A stretch of 64,000 nucleotides of DNA from Obelidium mucronatum (GCA_025765595.1 JAIVFH010000001.1:620001-684000), one strand, 5' to 3'; positions 1-13,010 are shown, counted from the stretch's first letter. Numbers and translations: made by a program. Notes: generated from the letters alone by a model not told the origin.

Positions 1-2831
1 GAGCTAATTGTTCCGAGACCGGGTGGAATCGAGCCAGGCGACCGTATAGCCGAGTCTGTGGCTACCAAGGTCTCTGAGGAGACTGTTTCGCTCAACTTTT
101 CACCCTCTATTCAAAAGTTACTCACTTTTTTTTTTGATTTTTCCGAGGACTCTAGTTACCTTTTTCATTCTGGATTTCTTTTCCGTGCCTCGCCAACTCC
201 AGCCTTGTTTGAATAATATGCAAAGTTTGATGCTTGATGTTGGTGAGATAACTGAAAATTAATTCATCGTTATCGACCAGCAGACACAAATCAATAATGA
301 CTTTCACAGCAGCTTCCCGTATTTCAGTAGTCTTGTTATGTAGTTGTGGCTCAGTAAAAGTCATCGCTGACTAATGTTATCCATTAGAGTTTGCAAGTTT
401 GAAGGATTTTTAAGAGTTTTTATACTTTGATAGTCAGCCCAGAACCGGCATTCTCCAACTGTTTCATGTCGTCCACGCCACTTTTCATCAACACAAGATG
501 CAGCGCATCGAGCCGCGCTATAATGTATCGTGGTGATGCCGTAGGCTTTGGAGGTTTGAGAAGGTACTTTATCACACTGTGAGGGATTATGTGATAAGCC
601 TTTGCAAGTAGGAGAACCAACTCAAGGCAAGCCTAATTTCCAAAGCAATCAGAAACAAATACTTTAACATCATAAATATGCTGTACCTGCTTCACACGAG
701 GATTCATGTGACCAGATTTTAAAAGCAACAAAGGCATTAAAGTATCCAACTGCCGAAAAACTAACAGTTTTGATATTTCTCGGCTAACGCACGTCTCTAG
801 GGAAAAAAATCATCAAATCTCGAAAAGCGAAGCTGTAGAATCATGTTTGGCATACTTGTCAAAAGCTCCCACAACGATAGAGATAACGTAATTGCCCTCT
901 CCCTGGAATCGTCGAGACCTCGTCCAACCGCAACAAATGTAGCTTCAATGAATGTTTCTCGGTCCACTTCGGGAGCGTCTATTTCCCGAGTCCAGTCAAC
1001 CCGAATCTTTTCTCGCCGAGGAACAACATCGGGAGGAGGTTTTTCCAAATCTTTCTTGCTTTTTTTGGTGGCTCGGTTGTTTGTACACCAGTCATCCACA
1101 CGCTGAATGACTTCTTCAACAGCCTTCTTCACGGAGTTTAAACTGCTTACTCAAGAGACAGCGAGTAATGAAACTCCCATAAACTTGAATCAAGATACCA
1201 TACTTGTCGGTAAGTTCGTCGTTCAGCTTCTCAGGTTCCCCCAATGCCTGTCAAACCTGACCCCCCACTTCCAACGTCCAAAGCATCCGGCTTCGATAAA
1301 TTATATCCGGATAAGTTGGGAAGTATTGGAATCGAATCCGCACGCTCTACTGGTGCGGGTTTCGGTACGCTTTGGTCGAGGCTCTGAGATTGCAGGCAGC
1401 GCATCAGTTAGACGCGTTTCGGGAACAGCTTCAATTAATTCCGTTTGCTGGAGAGCAGCGCTTTCGCGTTTTCTCTCTTCTTCTTCCAGGGCTTTCCGTT
1501 GCTGTATTAGTTCTTCTTCCTCTCGTCGCCTAGCAGCTTCCATTGAGTCAGCACGCATTCGTTCCATCAACGCTGCTTTTGGAAGATCCATGGTCGTGTC
1601 TGGAGTCTGAATTGGGGGATGCGTCGGAACCTTTGATATCACGGGTTCAATTTGTTCCAGCGGAATTATTCGATCATCCTGGGTTCTTTTGAGTCCCAGC
1701 TCATTGATTTTAGAGGCTAGAGCATCCTTAATTTGATCAATGTCATCCTGAAAAAAAAAAGATTACAACAACCAGATCAACAAATATTTTCCAAAGAAAC
1801 AGGATTTCTCCTACTTTTGCATCTTCAGCTAATTCATAGTCCTCGAGTTCAATGCTTTTTGCTTTGAGAAGAAGAAGTTTGGAAACCTCTTCCGACGCCT
1901 GGAATCAATCAGCCCAAGATGTATCAAAAAAAAAAGAAAGAGCCACGTACCTTCCTTGTTAATTCAACCAGCGTTTTTAATGCATTTGCCAACTTGAAAT
2001 TTTCATCTTTTCCGGTATGAAAGATGAGCATGAGAACATCTAGATAAGCACCATGACGTAACGCACCTCGAACTGCATCCTTTTTAGCTTGAATGGCGCT
2101 CTTCATGATTTTTACAAGATACTGATCTTGATAAGAAGAAACTTGGAACTCATCCGCCGTTGAGTCTTCCGCAGCAGCGGGGGCGTGGTCTGGCGCCAAT
2201 GGATCCAGCTGCGATGGAGGTGTCAAAAAACCAGCACGTGATAGAATACGAAAAGGGTATACCCCAATAATGGTTTTAGTTTGTTGGCCGACTCCTTGCG
2301 AGAAGATTTGGGTTTGGTCATATTCCCCAACAACAGTCAAGGCAACTAATCCGACCTAACGTAGTGGTTCAACATCCAAAACCAAAGGAAAGAAAAAAGT
2401 AATCCGCACCTGATTGTATAAATTCAGACTGTTTATATAGTTTTGATGGAATATTATCTTCAAGTATTCGCCTTCCTCGTCCACAGGTATAGACTTCAAT
2501 TCACGCGCCTTATATCCCGAGTTTGAGTTATCTCCCAGCGAAACAAATCTGTGGTCCAAACGTTGAGCCGGCTTACTGTCAGCTTAAAATTCTGAACCCA
2601 CCCCAGCCGCACATATCGAATTCCGTCCTGTGTTACATCTTGCTTTGAAGAGTTAGAATACCGTGACTTTTCTGAGCTGGCTGAAGATATTCGTTTGCAT
2701 CCAACGTACAACTCGAGTCGCGTTGAAATTTTGAAGTGATGGCTCAATATTTGAATCTTCTTAAGCCTGCATTCTCCCACTGTGAATCTTACAACAAGCT
2801 GCTGCGGAAATATGCAGAATCTGGAGCTCAT
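1..2831 (-). CDS. CEP104: CEP104/FAP256-like ciliary tip protein (partial, C-terminus beyond the left edge)
   Basis: CEP104 binds microtubule plus ends and the ciliary tip through an N-terminal jelly-roll domain and a TOG domain. The N-terminal domain reads SSRFCIFPQQLVVRF, then RYVRLG joined across an intron (2601-2549) to FVSLGDNSNSGYKARELKS, then KIIFHQNYINSLNLYNQV; all match CEP104 closely. Resolved exons include ..2602, 2548-2411, 2355-1951 and about 1900-1815, followed by a charged coiled-coil stretch. The TOG-like repeats lie near 1180-160 (for example REAAVKVIIDLCLL). The last visible exon reads off position 1, so the zinc-finger C-terminus is outside the window. The first exon upstream of 2831 is not resolved. 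Extra bases near 1123-1124 and in the C-run 1238-1242 break the frame; removing one base at each restores family sequence. Identity is sure; exon edges are inferred. Confidence 0.88.
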
Positions 2832-3047
2832 GACGTGAGAGTGTGTTTGTGTGCGCTTTGGCGCTCAAGTTTACCGTTCGCTTTGCCATCCTTTGGCAGG
2901 TTGTCCCAAATTGGGAGCAAGAAGCTCTCGGGGGTGGAATCCTTCCTCATGACTGGAAGCAGAGTAGATGTCGTAAGGGACTTTGCCATGAAGTAGCTTA
3001 GAAGCGGTTTCATGCATTCTTAATAAATAAATAATTAAACCATTATT

Positions 3048-4929
3048 TTATTTGACATGACGTTCAAGGCATTTCTCTCTGTTTAATGCGCTTAAAGAGC
3101 TTTTCCCAAACTGAACATTGGCATGGAATGAAACTCGTCTGTCCACGAATGAAGGAGTGACATGTATTTGGCAATTCGAGTCGAGCGACTCTTTCGATGA
3201 TCCAACGAGAGTTTCTCGGGAGGTGCCAGTTGACTTTGGCTTATTATTCCGTTTAATAATTGGCTTCAAAAAGTTTTGGACCTTTCTTGTTGATGGCTGT
3301 TCAGGTGGCTTTGTTCTTGCCTCAAATTCACCAATCGTCTCATTTATCGCTGGAGTATCATGCAACTGAGACATTTGGGTTATTTTTCCAGATGTTAAAG
3401 CCGCAGCAAATTGACTCGTGTTTCCTTTTTAGTCTCGGATTAGCCTTAGAAGTCAACAAACTGCATACCATTTGGATTATGTGGTTTGAAACTGTTGGTG
3501 TCTTCCAAAATTGCAAAAGCGACGAGATCAAAATGCATTCCGTTTGGATCGATTTGTCGCAGAGCCCTTTGAAAGATTTCCGCAGCATGTCGCGGAGGTG
3601 TGCCATGAGCACCGCAGCCGAAAGCCCCAAGCACCAATAATCGATGTTGCTCTCGAATTGCAACATTTAAAATCAGTTCGATTTTTTTGGCGTATGCGGT
3701 CGCTCCTTTTGAAGTCATTCGCGGTTCAAGCTCCTTGTTTCCGTATTCCCCATTCCACACCGAGTCCTTCCGTTTTTGGAGCTTGGGAAACAGCTTCTGC
3801 GGGTTTTGATAATTGTATTCTCTGACCATTGTTGGGGGAATACATACGCACGAAGTTACACTGGGGCTATTGAGAAAAGCGTATCCTTCACGTTCAGAAT
3901 CTCGCATAACCTTTTGGTTTTACTTTCTTAAGTAGATGAAATCGATTGCAATTGTTAAGGATTATAAAATCTACCGTGATGTTTGGAATGTAGATGCAAG
4001 ACGTGTCAGATATAGGATATTTCCACATACGAGTTGGTGCAAGAAGAGATGATGCAATTGAAACAGATGAACCGAGATGGCTTCCAGCTAGAGAATTTAA
4101 TACTATTGAGTTTAAAGACACCGATGATCCTTTCGCTGCTGGCTTGGTGTTAAAGCCGCTGTGCTCATACGGGTCCTGTAAGCAGTCCCACAGGTTTGTT
4201 CGCCGACAAAAGTCTTCTTCTGGCGATGGGCCACCTCTTCGATAAAGAGGAATGGCCGGATTGATGGGAATCATGGCTAAAGGAGTGACACGGAAAATGC
4301 GGCGAATTTGGATTGCGACTGCGATCAATTGAATATTTAGAAGGCAAAATCCGATGCTCAGCAGTACAGATTGTGAAAGAATGTTTACCTTGAAGAGTAT
4401 CGCCTTCAATAACCATGATTTTAAGTTTATTGCTACTGCCAGAGAGCAAAGTGGCTTGGAGTTTCATTTCATCGGGCGAAGGAACGTCGTCTTTGTCCAA
4501 GGAATCATTACTTTCCGATTCATAATAATGTTGCTGAGTTTTGAGCGGGCGATTTTCGTTGAAATCATTTGTTTGATACAGCTTTGACTTTGCCACTGAC
4601 TGAAACAATCGCGCTTTGCAGAGTTTAACCTCACCATATGCCCCCAAGTATCGACCGGAGAGGCATGAAAATATGGTTCCAATTTGTATTACGCAACGCA
4701 ATCCAACTTTCATGTTCTGTGTCTCTGCTCGCTTGAAAAATGATAACCATTGTTTGCAATCGAAAATATACTTAGTTCCCAGCAAGACTTGCGCGTTTTC
4801 AGCGTCTTCAGTCACCGACATTGCCGTATGAAAGAAATCATCAGGAGCTATCGATCTTGGTTGGGTGGGAAACCTTGTTTCTTGTAAGCCAAATGGTGGA
4901 ATCATGATTGACGTATAAAAATGGAACAA
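3048..4929 (-). CDS. Macrodomain-like microbial-type PARG family protein (TIGR02452/DUF2263)
   Basis: Related to the poly(ADP-ribose) glycohydrolase-like macrodomain family common in bacteria and fungi, which would remove ADP-ribose from proteins. The order of motifs fits: VIEGDTLQ joined across an intron to VAIQIRRIFRV, INPAIPLYRRGGPSPEEDFC (the pocket region with the paired glutamates), then ITV spliced to MRDSERE, SVTSCVCIPPTM, and LLVLGAFGCGAHG followed by FDLVAFAILED near the end of the fold. The N-terminal ~170 residues and the C-terminal basic, Ser/Thr-rich tail (3374-3048) are not family-conserved. Start taken at 4929; the last intron near 3446-3375 is not fully resolved. The usual GGG of the pocket reads RRGG here. 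Family placement is fairly sure, activity is inferred. Confidence 0.72.
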
Positions 4930-4995
4930 TGAGGAAAAAAAGTACGATGATTGGTTATCGTTGGTATGAACTGTATTATGCGGTAAGCGGACAGC

Positions 4996-6360
4996 TCACT
5001 TCAGTGCTACAAATGCCGTATTTCGGGTCCACACACCATCCTCTAAGTCCTCATACAAGACATACGCTCCAGATGCTAGCACATCTTCAGATGCGAGATT
5101 ATGCCGTTCGACAACACCAGAACTAATATCCGTCACTTCCATGGAGAAAGTATAGCTCAAGGAGCGGTTTATCATAACCGTATTGGTGTTGATCCTCACC
5201 ACTAAGCTACCATCATCAGAAATTACCGACCGCATCGGCGAGGAGCGGAAAGCATGCGGCTGAGTAAAAGCAAGCGATCCTACCCTGCCTGCTGCATTGA
5301 AATCACTTGCAATAAGCTCATGATCACAGGTTGCCAGAAGATGAAAACGAGAGCATGTCAAGTATGTTGAATTTTTGCTCAGGAATTTGTAGTGCTCCGC
5401 CGGCCTTCCATCCACATAGCCAGCAACCACTTCTCCCGTCACAATGCTCACGACTTTGAAATCAAAGAGAGAATCATTGGATCTGAATATCATGAATGCG
5501 TCATGATTATCAACAAATAAGGACTGGACGAAAGGTACCAGTTGGGTCCATATGATTTTGGCTTCAGCAACGAATTCGCCTCCCACGTCACCCAGCGTAA
5601 TTCGAACAGCCGATAGTTTAATCCTGGCATCATCCGCGTTCCCAGTGGGCTGAGCCTTTACTCCAATAACAACCACATCTCCATATCCACGTATTGGAAT
5701 GATTTGGCCGTTGCCAGACGAGGTGAGTATGTCTGCCACAGTGTCGCAGAAGACTGACGATTCCACAAATTCCAGCGTGTTCTTAGTGCTGTCAAAGTAA
5801 CCCAACTGATACTCTCCATACGAGTCTTTAAACACCACCCAGTTTGCGTGGGGTACGGCATAAGAAAACCGGACTCTTTCCAATCTTCGATCCAGGACCA
5901 CAAGTCCACCAGAAGTTAAATTAACAGCTTTTAACACAGGATCCCTAAAGTAGAAAGCCAATGGTCCAGAAAGAGTCCATCGAATCAGTACTCGATGTGA
6001 AATTGGCTCCGCAACCAGGAACCGCCTCTGCTCTGGATTGATAGTCGGAAGAGCTTCAATCACGCGGTGGTTGATTTGGCGTGTTGAAGTGGAAAGGGGT
6101 TGTTTCTTGTTCCATGACAAATATTTGCGAACAACGTCATAGTGGCTTTCTCCCTTGATCATCCGCACAGCTGCGAGAGACAAAGGATAGTGGCTTCCGA
6201 GACAGAGTTCTTGAGCTTTTCGCTTCCACAACAGAGAGTTTTTTTGGGGATCAGATAGATCTTTAAATTGCTGGCAAACCCTCCGCAACCTGATAATGAC
6301 TGGGACTGGACAAAAGAGCATAATGTGATGCCATAGTTCGCGAGGAAGAAAATCAAGCAT
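4996..6360 (-). CDS. F-box protein with unknown C-terminal region
   Basis: Single-exon gene of 454 residues. The first 45 residues (LPRELWHHIMLFCPVP, then RLRRVCQQFKDLSD) form an F-box, the SKP1-binding motif of SCF ubiquitin ligases. The remaining ~400 residues are beta-rich with alternating hydrophobic residues (VVIGVKAQP, SLVVRINTNTV). This could be an irregular propeller-like substrate-binding domain, but no WD, Kelch or LRR signature is clear. It ends close to the start of the PARG-like gene downstream and begins 68 bases from the end of the channel gene upstream, so the minus-strand genes are tightly packed. Substrate unknown. Confidence 0.8.
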   Translation of the reverse strand: MLDFLPRELWHHIMLFCPVPVIIRLRRVCQQFKDLSDPQKNSLLWKRKAQELCLGSHYPLSLAAVRMIKGESHYDVVRKYLSWNKKQPLSTSTRQINHRVIEALPTINPEQRRFLVAEPISHRVLIRWTLSGPLAFYFRDPVLKAVNLTSGGLVVLDRRLERVRFSYAVPHANWVVFKDSYGEYQLGYFDSTKNTLEFVESSVFCDTVADILTSSGNGQIIPIRGYGDVVVIGVKAQPTGNADDARIKLSAVRITLGDVGGEFVAEAKIIWTQLVPFVQSLFVDNHDAFMIFRSNDSLFDFKVVSIVTGEVVAGYVDGRPAEHYKFLSKNSTYLTCSRFHLLATCDHELIASDFNAAGRVGSLAFTQPHAFRSSPMRSVISDDGSLVVRINTNTVMINRSLSYTFSMEVTDISSGVVERHNLASEDVLASGAYVLYEDLEDGVWTRNTAFVALK

Positions 6361-6428
6361 TTCTGTATGTACGGGCGGCGGGAGTGTGTGCTTTTTATCA
6401 CTTTATTTTGAAAACGTGGAAGGATCAT

Positions 6429-9400
6429 TTATTGTTTTGACTCTTCAGCCTGTTTCACCATTCTTTCGGCTTCTCTCGCCAACTTTTCGATACGATTCTT
6501 CATGTCAGGAAACTCGTTGATGACAGCGTGGAAGTCATGCCGTGTTAATTTATACAGAACACAAGGAAGAACTGCTTGCACAGTGGCTGTACGCAAGTGC
6601 CGAGTAATGAGAGACACTTCTACAAGTGTTATAACGAAAATGTGAGGAGGAGAAAAAGGAACCTGTGTAGTCAACTATCCAAACCTCCTAAATACGCGCC
6701 ATCATACAGTGAGACTACTTTTGCGCCATTTACATATACATTGACTTTTCCTGACAGAATAAAGTACATTTCGTTTCCAGAATCACCCTCTAATTGGACG
6801 ATTTTAACGGTAACCAAGGCTAAGAAGGGAACAACTCACGTTTAATAATGAAATCGCCAGGAATAAAGTAATGTGCGTGAAGAACTGTGGCGATTCGATG
6901 GAAGAAAATTTCGTCTCTGCCATCAAGCTCATTTCGTTGAAGAAACGGAACCTTCTCAATCAGTCTCTGTGTATTGTGGAGAGCGATTTCCTATCAAATT
7001 TTTGAGTTCCAGTTGGGCCAAATGGAGTTTATACCTCTCGTAGCGACTCGTTCATATCCGAGAGCAAAGTATCCTCTTCAAAATATTTCCCCCTGTATTT
7101 TGTCTCGTAATAGCTAACTAATTTATCTTTTGTTTCTTCACTCAGATTTTTCCATCGGACATAGTCTATGAGTTCTTCCATTTTCTGATTGTACAGCCTT
7201 CCTGACGGATTAATTGACATTGCCGCGGAAGATACATATCCGACGAATGCAGCATACTTAACAAATTTGATTCAGCCATCGCCTTTGATTCGTTTGTCTA
7301 TCTTTTTTGAATTATCTTACCAACACAGCCCCAATTACAATAAACACAATCGCAAAAGCTTGTTCAAATGCAGTTTGTGGTCTGAAATGGTTTAAAAAGA
7401 ATGTGAGCAGATTGAATTGAATTTTCGCTGGAATACACTCACTTGAAGCTCATTGGAAATATATTTCCCACAGCCTGCAAGAAATAACTTAGTTTTAACT
7501 CATAAAAATGAAGCAATTATTTATACTTGAAAGAACGTCCATGTGTACACTTGATACACAGCAGAAGGATCAAATTGTGGCCAAAGTATCGACCAACCCA
7601 GGAATCCCTCTCGAGAACCAGTCAAATAAATAGCACACGCATTGAAATGGATAAAGTAAAAAATCCCAAACGCGATCGGAACAATTTTGGAGAAACCCAT
7701 TCCCATTAATTTGTCAGCCCACAACTTGGCTTTTGTAAAGTAGGCGCAACGAAGTACTTTATCGCCTAGCCTAGGAAATCTCAAAAATCGAAGCCAAAAT
7801 AGAAATATGTAGTAGTCTTTGTCGTGAAATATCAGCTCGAACGGAATCTGAAGTTACGTTCACAAGGGGGTTGGTTATTACATACAATCGTATGGACAAA
7901 GTCCTTACCATTGATATTCCCTCTAAAATTAAGTTTCCTCGGATCCAGTCAATCATCCATTCCGATAGAGCGGGTCTCATTGACTCATATTCTCTGAAGC
8001 TACCCATGAGATTGACCGTTCGCGGTTGCGGAGTTATGAGGGAAATGATAGAATCGATAGCGAAAAATACAGTGAACCTATGTACTTTGAATTTAATATC
8101 TCTGCCTTATTATGCTTATATCTACTAACAAAATTGAGCACATCCATATTAAATCTGCTGGGAGCTCGTGAACATAGCTTGTTAGAAAAGGGATAATCCA
8201 TAATACAGCACAATATCCGACTAGTTTCAAGATTGTCAGAACTAACAGCATTCCATATATCAACGCTTACAAGATGTCAAAAAGTCCCATAAAGTTATAA
8301 AGTACGATTTTGGATGCAATCCATTCACATTGAAACTTATGGCTTCAAAATCTGCCTCATCGAACTGATCTAAAGTGAGATTCCTTCCCTTGTTGTCATA
8401 GGCTGGCAAGACAATAAAGCACATGCACTTCTGATACAAAGTCAATTCGGCCATGCTTTCTTGCTGAAGATCTAGTGATATATAAGATCGTCGGAGATGC
8501 TCTGATTGAGCACTAGACTTTGGTGTTCTCTCGCGTGCAATAGTTGACGACTGAACACTTGGGTCGGCACTATATTTCCTCAAATGAGGTTGAAGAATAT
8601 GACTATCCCTGCGTTGATGTATGCTGTAAGAGGTGCTTGTTCGTCTTGATGTGTTGGTGGTATGTTTAGATCCCATAATACTGTATGCCAAACTAGTTCG
8701 CCTTGATCGTGCACGGTCTTGCTGGATAGCAGAAATATTCTTATTTTGCGGATCAAATTCAGAAATAGGTTTTTCTGATTTGTCTCTTTTCATGCGATAG
8801 GAATTTGCAGTGAAAGACCTTGACAGCCCATCTTTCGGTGTGATGACCGTTTTCTGGCGATCTAGACCAGCCAAATGGAAGACACTAGCTCCAGGTTTTG
8901 TGGGTGCAAAAGTGTAACGTGGAATTTCTGTTGATGCAATCGACGCATTGCTTTTATCTGGGCGGCCAACGTATTCTTCGTCGTCTCCTATGTTGACAGA
9001 CACAAATCCAGAGGCAGTAGATCCGGCAGACTTATCAGGCTTTCGTTTTAAATTGGTTGATCCTTTGAAATTTAGTCCAGCGGACTTTTGTAGAGGAACG
9101 TCCTCCACAGATAAGTACATTCCAGCGGCATCGGAACTGTCCACAGAGTCGAAGCTGGCACGCATCTCGCTCTTCCCCATTAATTGCCGAGTAATAGCTC
9201 TATGGCTTTGCGAGCGTTTTAAAGTTCCAGGAAATCGAGGAGGCGGTCCTGGTGGTAACCGAATTGTTGAGGACTTTCCGGCCTTTGGAGTCCTGGAATC
9301 ATCTGAATACTCGTCCGACCTTGTACCATCCACTGAAGCGCGATGCGTCATGTCCCGCCGCGCTAAAGATGATCGACCTCCCCTTCCGTGATTTGTTGCT

Positions 9401-10576
9401 GAATCTATCGAGCTTCGATGCGAAGCCAGTGCACGTATTATACTTGATGCCGAGGACTCTGTTGAATCAACTTCATTTCCGCCACCGGCTTTTTCTTTTC
9501 CATCTTCGTCTTCTTCCTTGACTGTGGCTACCGCGAGCTCCAGATTGGTGATTGTATTGGTTATCGGCGCCGGCGAAGGAAGTCCAATTTCAGAGGCAAG
9601 TTCTACGCCCGACTTTGAATCTGAGATTGAACCTTCAATCGATATACTATGCGCCAGTTTCGAGTGCTCTATCGATTCAGTTCCCCTGTTGTTGTTATGC
9701 GTGTTGCTGTTTTGGCCGTTGTTTTCTTGTGCTGCACTGCGGGATATGGATGGAGCAGACCCTTTGAGATGCCACGTTCCCCACACTTCCGAAATTTCCA
9801 GGTGCCTCACTGATTTCCTTGGTTTTATTTGAATAATCCGAATATTGTAGTTGATTCAGCTGTTTGCCGCTCTGTCCTGCTTTTGGTGTTCCGCTGTGGA
9901 CACTCTTGAAGTCTCTCGCAGTAGTTGGGAGTCCAAATGCTTTGGCATAGGTAGGTGTATATGCAATTGGATCTGAAGTTTTTGCGTATATAGATGGCTG
10001 CGGTAAAACCGGCACAGCTATTGATTCTTGCACGACATCGTCACCACTTGCGCTCAACATGGCATCAATGTCCATCGCGCTCCCAAACCTACTGTCAAAG
10101 TCCCCACTGTCGTTTGACTCGCGAATAATTTTTGGGGTTCTGGCTGGAAGAGGACTCCTCGACATTTTCTTGGAAGGTGTTGCTGAGGAGGTGGAACCCC
10201 TCCCAATCACGCTCGATGTTTGATCGCCGGCCAATATCAAATCGATATCGTTTCCATCGATTCTGCTTTTTCGGTGTCCCTTGTTGAAAACTCCGACGCC
10301 GGCTTTTCCAAGTCCAACCACGTCGTTGGTATAGTCACTCGCGTTCAACCGCAGTCCTTGATCCAAATATGCAGTACTATCTTCAGCTGATGTCTCCTCG
10401 TCTTTGATTTCTGCTGCAGCTGTCAGAACAGAAGTCAGCGGTGTTCCTCCAAGTAAGCCAATGATTTTCTCTGCCTTCATCAAGTTGCCGAGAATATCCT
10501 TTCGTAAATCGATCACATCGGCCAGGATCGCCTCATTGAACTCGATACAGCGAGTTGAGTTGCACTTGCGGTCCAT
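6429..10576 (-). CDS. Cyclic-nucleotide-gated (CNG/HCN-like) cation channel
   Basis: A six-helix, cyclic-nucleotide-binding channel. The N-terminal ~750 residues (10576-8300) are disordered, rich in Ser/Arg/Asp. S1 is near 8240-8180; S2 reads FTVFFAIDSIISLI; S3-S4 reads IPFELIFHDKDYY, then FLFWLRFLRFPRLGDKVLR; S5 reads VPIAFGIFYFIHFNACAIYL; the pore helix ends YQVYTWTFFQ and is spliced to AVGNIFPMSF. A C-linker follows (SEETKDKLVSYYETKYRGKY). The binding domain reads FIIK spliced to QGDSGNEMYF, then GAYLG spliced to EVSLITRHLRTATV, so the phosphate-binding arginine is present. It ends in a charged helix. An extra base in the CCC at 9760-9762 breaks the N-terminal frame. Fungal CNG channels are known in zoospore phototaxis; that role here is inferred. 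Splicing near S1 is not fully resolved. Confidence 0.85.
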
Positions 10577-10701
10577 ATGATGAGGATGGAGACCAGTGGA
10601 AGAAAGGTGGTTGACGCTTCTTGATTTTTGGGATTTACGGTTGGAAATCTCTCAAAAAGTGGATGAATACTTTTTTTCTCTTTGTACCTTTTTTCAATTT
10701 A

Positions 10702-13010
10702 TTATTTCTTGAAAGATTGAATCCATTCACACATTTGTTCCAGCAGAGCAGAATCTCCAGATTCAACTGACAAATTACCTGTGCTAGAAAACACCAACCT
10801 CCCCAAATCTAGCTCAATAACGACACCATCTTCTGATTTCTCTACAACGACGCCATTTCTCTGCGGAAGTATAAACAAGCGCAAAGTTTAACTTTTCATA
10901 AACAGCAACCACGAGAAAAAGAAAAAAACAACACAAACATACCTCCAACAAAGCAGCATCCACCAACCTCTCGACAAACCCCGTATTCACGAATTCGACT
11001 TTCCCCAAAGATGAAGCCCCTCCTCTCAAAGTACTTACATAATCTCCAATTTCCAGAACCCCAGAAACGCCTTGCACAAGTTTGATTTAAAAACTCAGAG
11101 TTCTCAGCAACAGACTTTTCTATTCGCACATATCGCCTTCTTGAATCAATCGGAATTTCAAACGCTCGCGGCGATGCATTTTTGGTGTGGCTGCTTTGGT
11201 GGCAGAATACAACAAGATCCTGGAGCCAACGCGTTAAAGGCTACTGTGCCTTGAGGAATCACAATTCCTAGACCGGGGTTGATTGATTCCAGAATCGTGA
11301 TATACTCTTGCTCAGATGCACCCAAATTAAAGGGGCAATGAAGAAAGCTCGTCCGAGAGGTGGAAAAGATTGCATTTAGACGATCGGGTAGTTCGCTTTC
11401 TTGTCATTCACAAAAAAAAAGAGATTAAAAGAAAGAAAGAAAAAAGTGCCTAGTTCGAAGAGGGTTGTGTTTCATCTTTACCTGGAAGAATGTAAACACA
11501 TCGATCTCCACGCCATTTCAACACTGCTGAAAGAACTTCATTACTGAGCTCCCCGTAATCCAAGAAAAGTACTTGTGGCTTCTCGCCAAACACAGTGTGC
11601 ACCGAATTATGCGTTATAAGACGTTTGGATGTGATCATTCCTTCCAGTGGCCTAATGGCATATTTGAGCCGAATACAGTATCTTGCCGCTCCTTATTCAT
11701 CCTATTTAAAAGAAAAGCCTGTTAATCTACAGGCGGGAACCGCTTGAAAAAAAAGAGTTGCCACTAACACAAACCATTCACCAAGGATATTACAAACAGT
11801 CAAAGACTCACTAGCTACATTCGAAACAACATGAACAACGACAGTCATTCCCATACTTGCCATCATAGTTTCTACAAGTTCCAGCAAGTCAAAGAGGGTT
11901 CCAAACGGTTTACAAAGGAAAACAACAGTTCCGCCAGTTTCTATAGCGCGTAATAAATGACTATATATGGTTTTCGCAGATTTTTGGAGAATTTGAGAGT
12001 CGTTGGTGGAGCTAGCGGTGGCTGCCGGCAAGGGAATACGTGCTTATTGGCAACCACAAAGTCCGCTGATTTCAACGCTTCGATATTCGAGAGGAGACGA
12101 ATGCTTGTTGAGGGACACACTCGTTGTGGATAGGTATAGGATCTGCACGAGAGTGAGAAACAAAACCGATTGATCAACATAAAAAAAGAATGCCACCACC
12201 TTTTGAAAGTGATATTCAATCATCCAATTCGCCGAGCCGAGGCAGAATCCAGAGCTTGATGCCGTTAACATGAATGGTCCCACAGTCTATTAATATGTTT
12301 TTTAGTTCCCTTTTTTATCATAAAATAAGAAAGGACTCACAAAGATTTCAGTTGAAACGGACGCTCTTGATTTTCGAAATAGAAGAACGAGCTTCATTTA
12401 TGGAATAGCATGGCCTCGTGGTACCGTTTGCTTCATAAATAAGTGGCTTGCTATTTTTACACTAAGACGCGTGAGTTGAATCTTCAACAATTGAAAAACA
12501 AAATTATTTTTTCATATTCCATTATACCTTCTTATGAATTCTTCCAATCGTAACTTCCCAAACATGACGGTAGGATCGGTTGCAAAGATTTGCCCTGGCA
12601 GTGAAACAAAAAAACACTGTCTGTCAAATCAAGCTGATGCTGCGTTTTTCCTTTGTCCAAAAAACCTTTAAATCCTCCAAATTCTGTAACATAAGGGAGA
12701 CTGAGGAGAGTTTCATAGTTGGACAACAGTATGATATCAATCGTTCGAATAAGCTCCGAGTCAACATTGGGTATCAAAAGGCGCGGCGGTTGACTGCCTC
12801 CTTCTGATAGAGAACAATCAAGAAGAATTCTGTATCGAGTATTTTAGTTGAATCTTTTGACAGTAAGTGAATGTAAGTCGTACCTCTGGTTGCCAAGCGT
12901 TAGCAACCAACAAGGGCAAGACGAAGAAGCCACCGACTGAGGCTGTGATAGGTTCAGATTGATCTATTTTCCCGGGATGGGTTGGATTGTATCGCAAAAA
13001 GTTGGGAAGG
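10702..13010 (-). CDS. INTS9: Integrator complex subunit 9 homologue (beta-CASP metallo-beta-lactamase fold)
   Basis: INTS9 pairs with the INTS11 endonuclease to cleave snRNA and other nascent transcripts in the nucleus; INTS9 itself lacks full zinc ligands. Family segments appear in order: IDIILLSNYETLLSLPYVTE with the following glycine-rich turn, FCLGSANWMIEYHFQKV, a SADFVVANKH strand, KTIYSHLLRAIETGGTVVFL, VVSNVASESLTVCNILGEW, PQVLFLDYGELSNE, FLHCPFNLGASEQEY, and a small C-terminal domain ending MCEWIQSFKK. At least eight exons. The HxHxDH zinc signature of active nucleases is replaced by LLSNYET, as expected for INTS9. The extreme N-terminus (upstream of LPNFLRYNPTHPGK near 13000) is not resolved. 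It is divergent with MDM12, about 170 bases apart. Confidence 0.85.

Noticed and set aside
8948..9391. Plus-strand ORF of 147 codons across the channel gene's N-terminus
   Set aside because: Mirror of the Ser/Arg-rich minus-strand coding region; no start context, no domain.
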